Shown here: positions 52,767 through 61,029 of the stretch, piece by piece
Numbering within the stretch: position 1 is the first letter of the stretch
Layout: every line of letters begins with the position of its first letter
NCBI GenBank assembly: GCA_000701625.1
Contig: JNJK01000002.1
Location: 62,001 to 126,000, forward strand
Source of the DNA: Lachnospiraceae bacterium MC2017
GTDB taxonomy: Bacteria; Bacillota; Clostridia; Lachnospirales; Lachnospiraceae
Length of the DNA: 64,000 nucleotides
Direction: 5' to 3'
The notes under the pieces: generated by a model
What the model was told of the DNA's origin: nothing
The model's input: the letters and a program-made list of their open reading frames with translations, nothing else
Database searches by the model: none
Position numbers and translations under genes: made by a program

Positions 52767-53917
52767 TATCTTCTTGTAAACCTCCGTAATGCAGGGATGA
52801 TCTCCCCAAGCTCTTTAAGCGTATAATCAATCTCTTCTTTTGTTGTATATGGCGAAAAGCTGAGCCGTACCGTCGAATCCAGCGCATACGCAGGTACTTC
52901 TATGCTTTTCAGGGTCTCTGAAATATGCGGCTGGTTTGATGAACAGGCCGAGCCTGCAGAAACATAAATATCTTTTGCTTCAAGCGCATGCAAAAGTACT
53001 TCTGCCCTCACATCTTTTACAGTCAGCGATACAATATGAGACGCCGCGTGTTCTGAACTGCCATTTATGGTAATATCAGCAATCTTCTCTATCCCATTTA
53101 TAAAGTATCCACGAAGCTCTTTCATATGCGCCTCATGTTCTTTTAAATTCAAATACATTTCTTTTGCAGCCATCGCAAATCCGGCCACCCCCGGCACATT
53201 TTCCGTACCGGATCTCATGCCGTTCTGCTGCCCGCCGCCGTAGATAAGTGGAAGTGTATGTGCCTTTTCAGACATATATAAAAGGCCGACTCCCTTCGGA
53301 CCGTGCAGCTTATGCGAACTTGCTGACAAAAAGTCGATCCCGCATTTTTTGGGAACCAGTGGAAGCTTTCCAAATCCCTGGATATCATCTACATGAAACA
53401 GGCAATCCGGTGCGATCTCCTTAATTATCTTTCCTGCTTCCTCAACAGGCTGGATAGTTCCGATCTCATTATTAACATGCATGATAGACACCAGCACGGT
53501 ATCCGTTCTGAGCTTTTCTCTAAGTTCATCAAGACTGATACGTCCCTCATGATCAACACTTAACCGGTCTATCTCCCAGCCCTGCTTCTCAAGAAAGCTC
53601 ATTGGGCTGGAAACAGCAGCATGTTCTATCGCGGTGGTGATCATATGATGTCCTCTCTTGCCTCTTGCAAGAGCTGTACCCAGGATCGCCGTATTGTTGC
53701 TCTCTGTTCCACCCGATGTAAAGAATATTTCTTTTCTGCTGCACTTCAAAATATCAGTAAAAACATCACGTGCTTCTGTGATATATCTTTCTGCATCAAA
53801 GCCCTTTTTATGAAGACTTGACGGATTACCGTAATCGCGTAGATAAATCTCATCCATGAGTTTTACGACCTCGGGAAGGACCCTGGTCGTAGCCGAATTG
53901 TCAAGATAACATTCCAT
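52766..53917 (-). CDS. Cysteine desulfurase (NifS/IscS class, ThiI partner)
   Basis: 383 residues, PLP-dependent: YLDNSATTRVLPEVVKLM at the N-terminus, FFTSGGTESNNTAI, HVDDIQGFGKLPL, PLP lysine in SASSHKLHGPKGVG and the sulfur-carrying Cys in YVSAGSACSSNQPH. The direct coupling with thiI points to a NifZ-like dedicated donor for tRNA thiolation rather than a general IscS. GAGG precedes the start. Confidence 0.93.
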   Translation of the reverse strand: MECYLDNSATTRVLPEVVKLMDEIYLRDYGNPSSLHKKGFDAERYITEARDVFTDILKCSRKEIFFTSGGTESNNTAILGTALARGKRGHHMITTAIEHAAVSSPMSFLEKQGWEIDRLSVDHEGRISLDELREKLRTDTVLVSIMHVNNEIGTIQPVEEAGKIIKEIAPDCLFHVDDIQGFGKLPLVPKKCGIDFLSASSHKLHGPKGVGLLYMSEKAHTLPLIYGGGQQNGMRSGTENVPGVAGFAMAAKEMYLNLKEHEAHMKELRGYFINGIEKIADITINGSSEHAASHIVSLTVKDVRAEVLLHALEAKDIYVSAGSACSSNQPHISETLKSIEVPAYALDSTVRLSFSPYTTKEEIDYTLKELGEIIPALRRFTRR

Positions 53918-53989
53918 CTTAATACTTTTTCCTCTTACTTATGGTTACTGTTCACTCGCCTTCAGCTAGCTCACGTAACTATCGTCATA

Positions 53990-54730
53990 TTACTTTTCAT
54001 ATCTGTATATGAGCCATGAAAGTACGACCATGGCTGCCGTCTCAGTACGAAGTATCCTGTGTCCGAGAGTTACCGGAGTAATGCCTGCCTCACTTGCAGT
54101 CTGTACTTCCTCTTCTGAAAATCCACCCTCCGGACCTATGAAAATGCCTATACTGCTGCCATCACTAATACCTTCGATAACTTCTCTCGTTGCCTCAAAA
54201 TTCTCAGCATGTTCATAAGGTATCAGTCTGAAATCCAGAGATCCTGCATCTTTCATAGCTTCCTTCATGGTCATTACAGGAGTAACCACAGGAATAACAG
54301 CTCTCTTACTTTGTTTTGCAGCTGCCTCAGCTTTTCCATTCCAGTGCTCTACACGCTTTGCAGCTTTTTTTGCATCGAGTTTAACGACGGATCTACTGCA
54401 CGCCACAGGAACAATCCTGCTGACCCCCAGTTCAACGCACTTCTCTACAATGAGGTCCATCTTATCTGCCTTGGGAAGTCCCTGATAAAGCGTCACCTGT
54501 ACCGGAAGCTCCGTATCAGCTTCCTCGATATGATCAATGATCAGATGTACACGCTCATCTTCAAAGTCCTCTATATGACAGCGGTAATCTTTTCCGGAAA
54601 TTCCATCGCTTACGGAAACCTCTTCCCCCTGCCTCATACGGAGAACATTCCTTATATGATTAAAATCTTTACCTTCGAGATAAATATCTTTCTCAAAGAT
54701 ATTACCCGACTCTGTGAAAAAGTGATACAT
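53990..54730 (-). CDS. rsmE: 16S rRNA (uracil-1498-N3)-methyltransferase
   Basis: 246 residues of SPOUT fold: YLEGKDFNHIRNVLRMRQGEEVSV in the N-terminal PUA-like part, QGLPKADKMDLIVEKCVELGVSRIVPV, then SIGIFIGPEGGFSEEEVQTASEAG and VTLGHRILRTETAAMVVLS, the SAM knot. Its start lies inside the end of prmA (29-base overlap), so it depends on prmA translation. Confidence 0.95.
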   Translation of the reverse strand: MYHFFTESGNIFEKDIYLEGKDFNHIRNVLRMRQGEEVSVSDGISGKDYRCHIEDFEDERVHLIIDHIEEADTELPVQVTLYQGLPKADKMDLIVEKCVELGVSRIVPVACSRSVVKLDAKKAAKRVEHWNGKAEAAAKQSKRAVIPVVTPVMTMKEAMKDAGSLDFRLIPYEHAENFEATREVIEGISDGSSIGIFIGPEGGFSEEEVQTASEAGITPVTLGHRILRTETAAMVVLSWLIYRYEK

Positions 54731-55676
54731 AGCACACCCATTCGCCGTCCTGCTGTTTTTCGATGATCTCGAAACCGGCCTTTTCGAGAAATCCCTTTAC
54801 CATGTCTGCCTTCTCTGCGATTATACCGGACACGATATACATGCCGCCGTTCTTCAAGAGTCCCGGAACCATTGGCGTAAGCGGTTCAAGAACATCCGGA
54901 AGTATATTTGCAACGACAAGGTCATACTCTTTTCCGACCTTGTCCTGTACACTCTTATCATCAATGATATTTCCAAGAATCAGCTCAAAGTCAGCATTTG
55001 CCAGTCCGTTCCGCTCAAAGTTTTCCTTAACTGCCGGAACTGCTCCCGGATCGAGATCCGTGCCCATTCCCTTTGATGCACCAAAAAGAAAGAGCATCAG
55101 CGCAAGAATACCGCTGCCTGTTCCAATATCAAGGAAACGCAAACCTTCCTTCGCATATTTCTGCAGAGCACGTATGCAAAGCCTCGTTGTCTCATGTGCA
55201 CCCGTGCCGAATGCCGTACCCGGATCAATGTGCACTACATGATCGTGCTTACCTTCCTCAGGAAGATTTTCCCATGAAGGGATAAAAAGGGCATTCTTAC
55301 CGTCTTCAAAAGAGATCTCAAACTGATGGAAATATTCCTTCCAATTGTTGATCCAATCTTCGTCAGCCGTGGAAGACACGGAAATACCTCCATCTCCCAT
55401 ATCGATGTTCTCCCTGAGTCTCTCTATCAGAGCTGAGACATCATGAAGTACTGCGCTCCTGTCCTTTCCTTCTGCAAGGTAAAAACTTACTAGTGCCTCT
55501 CCTTCCGGCACCACACTTTCCGGGAGCTCATCATAAAATATCTCACTACCGCGGATTTCATCCGGGATACTGTTATCATCGATCTCAACACCGTCAACGC
55601 CAAGCTCTGTAAGCTCAGCTGACAAAATATCTTCTGCCTGCACAGTTGTTTTTATTGTATATTTATCGTATTTCAT
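54702..55676 (-). CDS. prmA: Ribosomal protein L11 methyltransferase
   Basis: 324 residues from ATG 55676; no strong ribosome site is visible before it. SAM motifs are IDPGTAFGTGAHETTRLCIRALQKY, RFLDIGTGSGILALMLFLFG, VVANILPDVLEPLTPMVPGLL and the N-terminal EDWINNWKEYFHQFE. It trimethylates L11, encoded at 9004-9429. It heads the leftward run prmA-rsmE-desulfurase-thiI and diverges from the CotH gene. Confidence 0.94.
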   Translation of the reverse strand: MKYDKYTIKTTVQAEDILSAELTELGVDGVEIDDNSIPDEIRGSEIFYDELPESVVPEGEALVSFYLAEGKDRSAVLHDVSALIERLRENIDMGDGGISVSSTADEDWINNWKEYFHQFEISFEDGKNALFIPSWENLPEEGKHDHVVHIDPGTAFGTGAHETTRLCIRALQKYAKEGLRFLDIGTGSGILALMLFLFGASKGMGTDLDPGAVPAVKENFERNGLANADFELILGNIIDDKSVQDKVGKEYDLVVANILPDVLEPLTPMVPGLLKNGGMYIVSGIIAEKADMVKGFLEKAGFEIIEKQQDGEWVCYVSLFHRVG

Positions 55677-55728
55677 AAGAAGTAATGATAACATAAAACC
55701 TATAAGCAAACAAGAAAGACGTTCTTTA

Positions 55729-55745
55729 TGTTATAATGCAGATTA
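55729..55745 (+). promoter_or_regulatory. Extended -10 promoter giving a probable leaderless CotH mRNA
   Basis: TG-T-TATAAT (55729-55737) is a consensus extended -10, placing the start of transcription near 55744. The first usable ATG is at 55745. No good -35 and no ribosome site are present. Confidence 0.55.
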
Positions 55746-57577
55746 TGTTGAAATTTATACGCTTTTTATCAAAAAAAGGCTTATCGATACCGATCCTTAT
55801 AATAGCAGCCCTCTGTCTGTTTGCTCTTGCGCTGCATCTGACAGCTTCTGAAAACAGTCAGACTGTTCCATCGCCGGTTTTATCCAGAACCAGCGGTTTT
55901 TTTGACGAACCTTTTTCACTTTCGATCAGTTCACGAAGTGATCTCACCATACATTACACGCTTGACAGTTCCGATCCGACATTAGATTCTCCTGTATATA
56001 CGGAACCGATTTCAATAACTGACCGAAGCAACGAACCTAACCTTTACGCAGGAAATCCACAGATCTCTGTAGATTATTTTTCATATTCAAAAAGACACGG
56101 CTACACCTTACCGACCACTCCTGTAGATAAATGCACCGTTGTCAGAGCAGCAGCCTTTGATAGCGAAGGGAAACGAAGTGACATTATTACTGCTTCATAT
56201 TTTATAGGTTATCAGGATCGGCCACAGTATGACGGATATGGCATTCTCTCACTCGTAAGCGATCCGGATGGTCTTTTTGGTAATGATAACGGAATTTTTG
56301 TAATCGGAAAACTGGGCCAGGATGCTTTCCTCCGTCGCCTTATGAAGCGAGATGATACATCCGCTTATCTAAAGGAAAATCCGGACACACCTCTGGACGG
56401 AAGTGTCAGTGTCTGCGGAATCGGCATGGAAGAAGATTTTATATATAACTATTCTCAGTCCGGTATAAGCTGGGAAAGAGAGACCAGTGCGACCTTCTTT
56501 GATGAATGGCAGCTTCCTCTCGTTTCTTCTACCCTCGGGCTCAGGATCCGGGGAAATAATTCGAGAAATTTCCCACAAAAGAGCATGGGGCTTTTCCAAC
56601 GTGACACCTATACCGATTCCAGATTCTACTTCCCATATATCCATGAATCTGTGAAAGACACTGTTGCCATATCCGGCGGCGCTGATGACATGTATACCAA
56701 TGTCCGTGATAAATTCTGTTCAAAGCTCTTTTCAGCACTGAATTTTGGAAATATGGAGTTCAGTTCACCGTTTTACATTTTCCTTGACGGTGAATTTTGG
56801 GGAACCTATCTAATGAGTGAGAAGCAGAATACCGAATATATCAAACGTCATTATAAGGTCGCCGAAAATAACGTTCTCGTAGTAAAAAACGGAACTCTTT
56901 CAGATGGTGATGAAACTGCTTTTAACGAACTATATACTGAGTTCCGTGATTTCCTGCGCGAAAGAGACTTTACTACTGAAGAAACTTACAGAGATTTCTG
57001 CAAAATGGTTGACATCGACAGCCTTATGGACTACTATGCAGCCCGGCTGTATATAGATGAAGGAAATGACTGGCCAAAATCAAATGTTGCCCTATGGCGC
57101 ACTGTAAACCCCGGTAAACAGCCCTATGCTGACTGCAAGTGGCGTTTTCTTAATTTTGACAATAATTCAGATCTGCTCTCTTATTCCATCGATGTAAATA
57201 CCATCGAAAGAATCCTTGAAAAGGGTGCCGGTGATGAAGAGGAAGTGTTAGAAGACTGGGCTTCCGGAAAGGGGTATCGCTATACAAAATTCGAGCGTAT
57301 GCTTTTTTATGAACTCATGAAAAACGATCAGTTCCGCAAAGATTTTCTTGAACGCTTTACTGAAATATGCGATACAATATATGACCCTGATCATGCTATC
57401 GCTATCCTTGATAATGTTGCGGAAGAGATGCGTTACCCCATTGTTATCGGTTACAGCCGCTGGTACGGTGACAGATGTTCATTCAAAGATTTTGATTCAA
57501 AGATCGAAGAAATGCGTACTTTCTTACGCGAACGCAGGCAATATATTCTGCCTTATGTTAAGGAAGCATGTAAGTAG
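55745..57577 (+). CDS. CotH-kinase family protein with N-terminal membrane anchor
   Basis: 610 residues from ATG 55745; the earlier ATG (55736) lies in the -10 element. One N-terminal membrane helix (IPILIIAALCLFALALHLT) is followed by a chitobiase/FN3-like region (HYTLDSSDPTLDSPVYTEPISI). The CotH kinase domain spans about 260-590: LGLRIRGNNSRNFPQKSMGL, DGEFWGTYLMSEKQNTEYI, WKSNVALWR-type DWPKSNVALWRTVN and KWRFLNFDNNSDLL. CotH kinases phosphorylate secreted proteins outside the membrane. The nearby VTC and DUF4956 genes are common partners. Confidence 0.85.
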   Translation: MLKFIRFLSKKGLSIPILIIAALCLFALALHLTASENSQTVPSPVLSRTSGFFDEPFSLSISSRSDLTIHYTLDSSDPTLDSPVYTEPISITDRSNEPNLYAGNPQISVDYFSYSKRHGYTLPTTPVDKCTVVRAAAFDSEGKRSDIITASYFIGYQDRPQYDGYGILSLVSDPDGLFGNDNGIFVIGKLGQDAFLRRLMKRDDTSAYLKENPDTPLDGSVSVCGIGMEEDFIYNYSQSGISWERETSATFFDEWQLPLVSSTLGLRIRGNNSRNFPQKSMGLFQRDTYTDSRFYFPYIHESVKDTVAISGGADDMYTNVRDKFCSKLFSALNFGNMEFSSPFYIFLDGEFWGTYLMSEKQNTEYIKRHYKVAENNVLVVKNGTLSDGDETAFNELYTEFRDFLRERDFTTEETYRDFCKMVDIDSLMDYYAARLYIDEGNDWPKSNVALWRTVNPGKQPYADCKWRFLNFDNNSDLLSYSIDVNTIERILEKGAGDEEEVLEDWASGKGYRYTKFERMLFYELMKNDQFRKDFLERFTEICDTIYDPDHAIAILDNVAEEMRYPIVIGYSRWYGDRCSFKDFDSKIEEMRTFLRERRQYILPYVKEACK

Positions 57578-57610
57578 TGCATTTTTAACTTATAGGAATT
57601 CCTATAAATT
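57574..57610. repeat. Dispersed palindromic repeat, copy 3 (short form)
   Basis: Bases 57574-57602 are identical to 3138-3166. The right arm is reduced to CCTATAAATTAA. The unit starts at the CotH stop codon and abuts the HPr-like terminator. Confidence 0.65.
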
Positions 57611-57645
57611 AAAAAGGACAAATACACCATGTGCATTTGCCCTCC
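57611..57645 (-). terminator. Terminator of the HPr-like gene
   Basis: AGGACAAATACAC / GTGCATTTGCCCT form a 13-bp stem with two mismatches and a three-base loop. The minus strand then has TTTTTAATTTATAGG. Confidence 0.7.
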
Positions 57646-57668
57646 AATACATAACCAGTCGATCAATA

Positions 57669-57899
57669 TCAAACGATATAAGGATCAAGTATCTTCATTA
57701 CTTCATCAACATTTTCTTCTGCGTGGATATTCAGATCAATAGGCTTGCTGAGATCCAGGGAGAAGATACCCATAATAGACTTGGCATCGATTACGTATCT
57801 GCCGGATACCAGATCAAAGTCATAGTCAAACTTGGTAATATCATTTACGAAAGACTTTACCTTGTCGATAGAATTCAGAGAAATTCTGACTGTTTTCAT
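57669..57899 (-). CDS. HPr-like protein lacking the phospho-histidine (Crh-like)
   Basis: 76 residues of HPr fold: KTVRISLNSIDKVKSFVNDITKFDYDFDLVSGRYVIDAKSIMGIFSLDLSKPIDLNIHAE. The regulatory serine motif AKSIMGIFSL (Ser41, equivalent to Ser46) is intact. The His15 loop (HARPA) is replaced by SIDKV, so it cannot carry PTS phosphate. That pattern is the one seen in Bacillus Crh, which acts only in catabolite control. A solo gene with its own promoter. Confidence 0.85.
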   Translation of the reverse strand: MKTVRISLNSIDKVKSFVNDITKFDYDFDLVSGRYVIDAKSIMGIFSLDLSKPIDLNIHAEENVDEVMKILDPYIV

Positions 57900-57939
57900 A
57901 TAGAACTGCCCTCCTTATGCGATAAACGGTTATGTTTAT

Positions 57940-57968
57940 ATCGTATGATTGACGGGAATAAAAGTCAA
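57940..57968 (-). promoter_or_regulatory. Promoter of the HPr-like gene
   Basis: TTGACT (57963-57968), 17 bases, TACGAT (57940-57945) on the minus strand, about 40 bases before the start, which has GGAGGG. Confidence 0.5.
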
Positions 57969-58050
57969 CTATCAAACAGCACGAAATTTTGCACATAATA
58001 CAGGCTAACCTGCCGGAATCCGGCATACATTTTTGATTTAGGAAGAAATA

Positions 58051-59364
58051 ATGAGTAAAAAAACAGTTGCAATGCACAACCTTGGCTGCAAGGTCAATGC
58101 TTACGAAATGGAACATATTGCTGATGCCCTTCAGGAAGCCGGCTACAAGCTCGTCTCCTTTGAAGACAAGGCAGATTTCTACATAGTTAATACCTGCTCT
58201 GTCACTAATATTGCTGACAGAAAATCTCGTCAGATGCTTCATCGGGCCAAAAAAGAAAACCCAGATGCAGTCGTGATCGCTGCAGGTTGTTATGTAAACA
58301 CCCGCGGTGAAGATAACGTACTTGCAGACGGCATCGATATCGTGGTTCCAAACGAAGAAAAAAAGAACATGGTCGATATCATACATTCATGGGAAGAAGC
58401 ACACGGAAACGAAGAACTTCCGTTCGAGACCACTCCTTATCCTGACGAATCTCCTGTAAGCGCGTATGAGCGTGATCATGCACCTGCCGAAGGCGGATAC
58501 ACCAGAGCTTTCCTGAAAGTTCAGGATGGATGCAATATGTTCTGCAGCTACTGCATCATCCCCTATGCCCGTGGACGCATAAAGAGCCGCACTATTGCTG
58601 ATGTTACAGAAGAAGTAAGGTCGCTTATCTCAAAGGGCTATCATGAATTCGTAGTTACCGGTATCCACCTTTCATCCTTCGGAAAAGACAGACCTGACGA
58701 TCAGGAAGATCTGATGGATCTCCTGCGTGCCATCGATGCGATTCCTGGAGCAGACAGGATCCGTATGGGATCTCTTGAGCCTCGTATCATCACGGACGAA
58801 TTTGCAGCATCCCTGGCTGAGACCCCTTCCATCTGTCCTCAGTTCCATCTGTCTCTCCAGAGCGGCTGTGATAGTGTCTTGAAGCGTATGAACCGCCATT
58901 ACACTGCTCAGGAGTTTCTTGACGGAGTGGACAGGCTTAGAAAAGTGTTTAAGGATCCTGCTATCACGACCGATGTCATTGTTGGTTTCCCGGGAGAAAC
59001 ACCGGAAGAATTTGAAGAAACTCACAGTTTCTTACAAAATATTTCTTTCTATGAAACTCATATTTTCCCTTACTCAAGGAGAAAGGGCACGCCGGCAGAC
59101 AGAATGTCCGGTCAGCTCTCAAGAGCAGAAAAACATGACCGACTGGTGATCCTCAGTGATCTCAATGTCAAAAATAAGACCAATTTTCAGAATATATGGA
59201 CAGACGGCAGAACCGTGGAAGTTCTTATAGAAGACAATAATGAAGGTTACACCAGAGAATATGTCAGAGTGAGATCCGTATCTGCCCTGCCTTCCGGTAC
59301 TATCGTACGTGGCAGGATAACAGGACGCATCGACGCAGACACTATGGAATTTACTCCGGAATAA
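58051..59364 (+). CDS. mtaB: tRNA t6A37 methylthiotransferase MtaB
   Basis: 437 residues. UPF0004 domain: MHNLGCKVNAYEMEHIADAL, VNTCSVTNIADRKSRQ, AAGCYVNT (three Cys of the auxiliary cluster). Radical-SAM motif CNMFCSYCIIPYARGR, then LSLQSGCDSVLKRMNRHYT and a C-terminal TRAM region. The pattern GCKVNAYE marks MtaB rather than MiaB. It makes ms2t6A in ANN-decoding tRNAs. GGAAG precedes the start. A TGCCGG-AAT-CCGGCA hairpin sits 26 bases upstream. Confidence 0.93.
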   Translation: MSKKTVAMHNLGCKVNAYEMEHIADALQEAGYKLVSFEDKADFYIVNTCSVTNIADRKSRQMLHRAKKENPDAVVIAAGCYVNTRGEDNVLADGIDIVVPNEEKKNMVDIIHSWEEAHGNEELPFETTPYPDESPVSAYERDHAPAEGGYTRAFLKVQDGCNMFCSYCIIPYARGRIKSRTIADVTEEVRSLISKGYHEFVVTGIHLSSFGKDRPDDQEDLMDLLRAIDAIPGADRIRMGSLEPRIITDEFAASLAETPSICPQFHLSLQSGCDSVLKRMNRHYTAQEFLDGVDRLRKVFKDPAITTDVIVGFPGETPEEFEETHSFLQNISFYETHIFPYSRRKGTPADRMSGQLSRAEKHDRLVILSDLNVKNKTNFQNIWTDGRTVEVLIEDNNEGYTREYVRVRSVSALPSGTIVRGRITGRIDADTMEFTPE

Positions 59365-59376
59365 AGCAGACATTAA

Positions 59377-59410
59377 GTTACAGTTCACAATCAACCAGAT
59401 GAACTGTAAC
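59377..59410 (+). terminator. Terminator after mtaB
   Basis: GTTACAGTTCA / TGAACTGTAAC, perfect 11 bp, followed by GATTTTAAGG. The T-run is short and the next gene starts 20 bases later, so read-through is possible. Confidence 0.5.
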
Positions 59411-59429
59411 GATTTTAAGGAACTGGATC

Positions 59430-61025
59430 ATGAAACAGAATTTACTGCAAAAACTCCCTATACTCAGCGTTATGCTTCTCTATATGATCCTAACGCTGAT
59501 ATTCGGACATTATAAAGCATACCTGTACGAAGATGAAGTTCTCTCCTATACTGCCGCTAACTCACAAGCAGGGATGCGGCCTTCCTTTGAAAGAAACTCC
59601 GTAACTGACGGAAAGACTTTCGTACAGAATGCTATAACCGTATCCCCGGAACACCGTTTTGATTTTTCCAATGCAGCGAAGAATACAGCTTCCGATCCGC
59701 ATCCTCCGCTGTATCTGTTCCTTTTGCACGGGATATCATCTTTATTTCCCGGGGTATTCTCCAAGTGGTTCGGGATCACTATAAATCTTCTTTTCGGATT
59801 ACTTACTCTATACTATCTTTACAGAACTTCCGAAAAGATCACAGGCAGCATCTTTATGGCTGCGATAGTATCAATTATCTATGCCACATCACTTGGTTTA
59901 CTGCATCAGACCATGTTTTTACGCATGTATCTTATGCTTCAGGCATTTACGATGATGCTCACAAGACAGTATATTGATCTTCTGATCTCACGGAGTGCTC
60001 TCAACCGAAAAAGACTTATCTCTCTCTTTTTCACCGTAGTCCTCGGAACGCTTACTCATTACTACTTTCTTATTTATGCGTTCTTCTGTGCTGCGTTTTA
60101 TTCGATCCGGTTATTATTCATCGGAAACAAAAATCAGCTGATCCGGCACATTCTGCTGTACGTAGTATCCGGTTTTGCCGTAATCATGCTGTTTCCATCG
60201 ATTTTTTGGCAGCTTACCGGCAGTGATGTGGGAAGTGAATCCTTCGAAGGAAGAACACTATCTATGATCGTTCACCGTGCACGGACTATGCTATCCCTCC
60301 TTAATCTTGATCTCTTCGGCGGAAACCTTAAATACTACGCGCTGGCCTTCCTCTTTTTTGCAGCGCTGCTCTTCCTGTCTGTAAGACATACAGGTATACG
60401 CGAGCTGATATATGGACTTGAGCGCAAAGACTCTCCCCAGGTTTTTTACATGCTGTCAAAGCCTGAAAAAATAGCCATTTTATTTATTTTAACTACTGTG
60501 GTATGCTATTTTACGGTGGTTTCCGTCACAACTCCGTATCTCACGGACCGTTACCTGACACCGATCTATCCGCCGGTAATATTACTCACGCTGTTGGCAT
60601 TTACACCCATTATACAGGCTCTTTTCAGAAGCCCTATACTTGGACTTATGCTTTTTCCGGTCATTATGATGATGCCGTTATTCTCTGAAATGGGGAACGG
60701 TCTTTATGACTCTTCAAAAGCAGAGATGCAGTCTCTCGCCACTCAGCATAGCGATGATTACTGCATTTACTTCAGCGGAATTTCGAACGAAGAAAACTAC
60801 TTTGAATTAGAACTGTACCGCGGAATATACGCAATGAAACTTAATGATGATACACCAATCATCGATGAAGTCGCCTCTTCCGATGAGCTCATCGTATATA
60901 TTCCTGAAGGCAAAGATCCCGAACCTTATTTCAAACGTGTACAGGAATCCTGCCCGGGACTCACAGATATTTCCAGGCTATATAGAGCCTATTATTCTGA
61001 TGCATATTTAATGAAAGGGAATTAA
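59430..61025 (+). CDS. GT-C family membrane glycosyltransferase (PMT/ArnT-like)
   Basis: 531 residues with about 11 hydrophobic helices. The first outer loop carries the acidic pair in AYLYEDEVLSYTAANS, and ASDPHPPLYLFLLHGISSLF is typical of GT39/GT83-like enzymes. The C-terminal 90 residues are soluble. Such proteins move sugars from polyprenyl phosphates to outer acceptors. Four bases separate it from manC, implying a shared transcript and perhaps a mannose donor. Confidence 0.8.
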   Translation: MKQNLLQKLPILSVMLLYMILTLIFGHYKAYLYEDEVLSYTAANSQAGMRPSFERNSVTDGKTFVQNAITVSPEHRFDFSNAAKNTASDPHPPLYLFLLHGISSLFPGVFSKWFGITINLLFGLLTLYYLYRTSEKITGSIFMAAIVSIIYATSLGLLHQTMFLRMYLMLQAFTMMLTRQYIDLLISRSALNRKRLISLFFTVVLGTLTHYYFLIYAFFCAAFYSIRLLFIGNKNQLIRHILLYVVSGFAVIMLFPSIFWQLTGSDVGSESFEGRTLSMIVHRARTMLSLLNLDLFGGNLKYYALAFLFFAALLFLSVRHTGIRELIYGLERKDSPQVFYMLSKPEKIAILFILTTVVCYFTVVSVTTPYLTDRYLTPIYPPVILLTLLAFTPIIQALFRSPILGLMLFPVIMMMPLFSEMGNGLYDSSKAEMQSLATQHSDDYCIYFSGISNEENYFELELYRGIYAMKLNDDTPIIDEVASSDELIVYIPEGKDPEPYFKRVQESCPGLTDISRLYRAYYSDAYLMKGN

Positions 61026-61029
61026 GATT

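Noticed and set aside
52766-53917. DDIQG in place of the usual DAVQ in the cysteine desulfurase as a sign of lost activity
   Set aside because: The PLP-contacting Asp and Gln, the PLP lysine and the active Cys are all present, so this is ordinary variation.
3138-57610. CRISPR array or insertion-sequence ends as explanation for the repeated palindrome
   Set aside because: Copies are single, tens of kilobases apart, without spacers, target-site duplications or a transposase.
57348-57998. 216-codon plus-strand open frame over the end of CotH and the HPr-like gene
   Set aside because: It is out of frame with CotH and crosses a terminator; no motif or start signal.
57841-58386. 181-codon minus-strand open frame over the HPr-mtaB gap and mtaB
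   Set aside because: It overlaps both real genes, and mtaB conservation explains the sequence.
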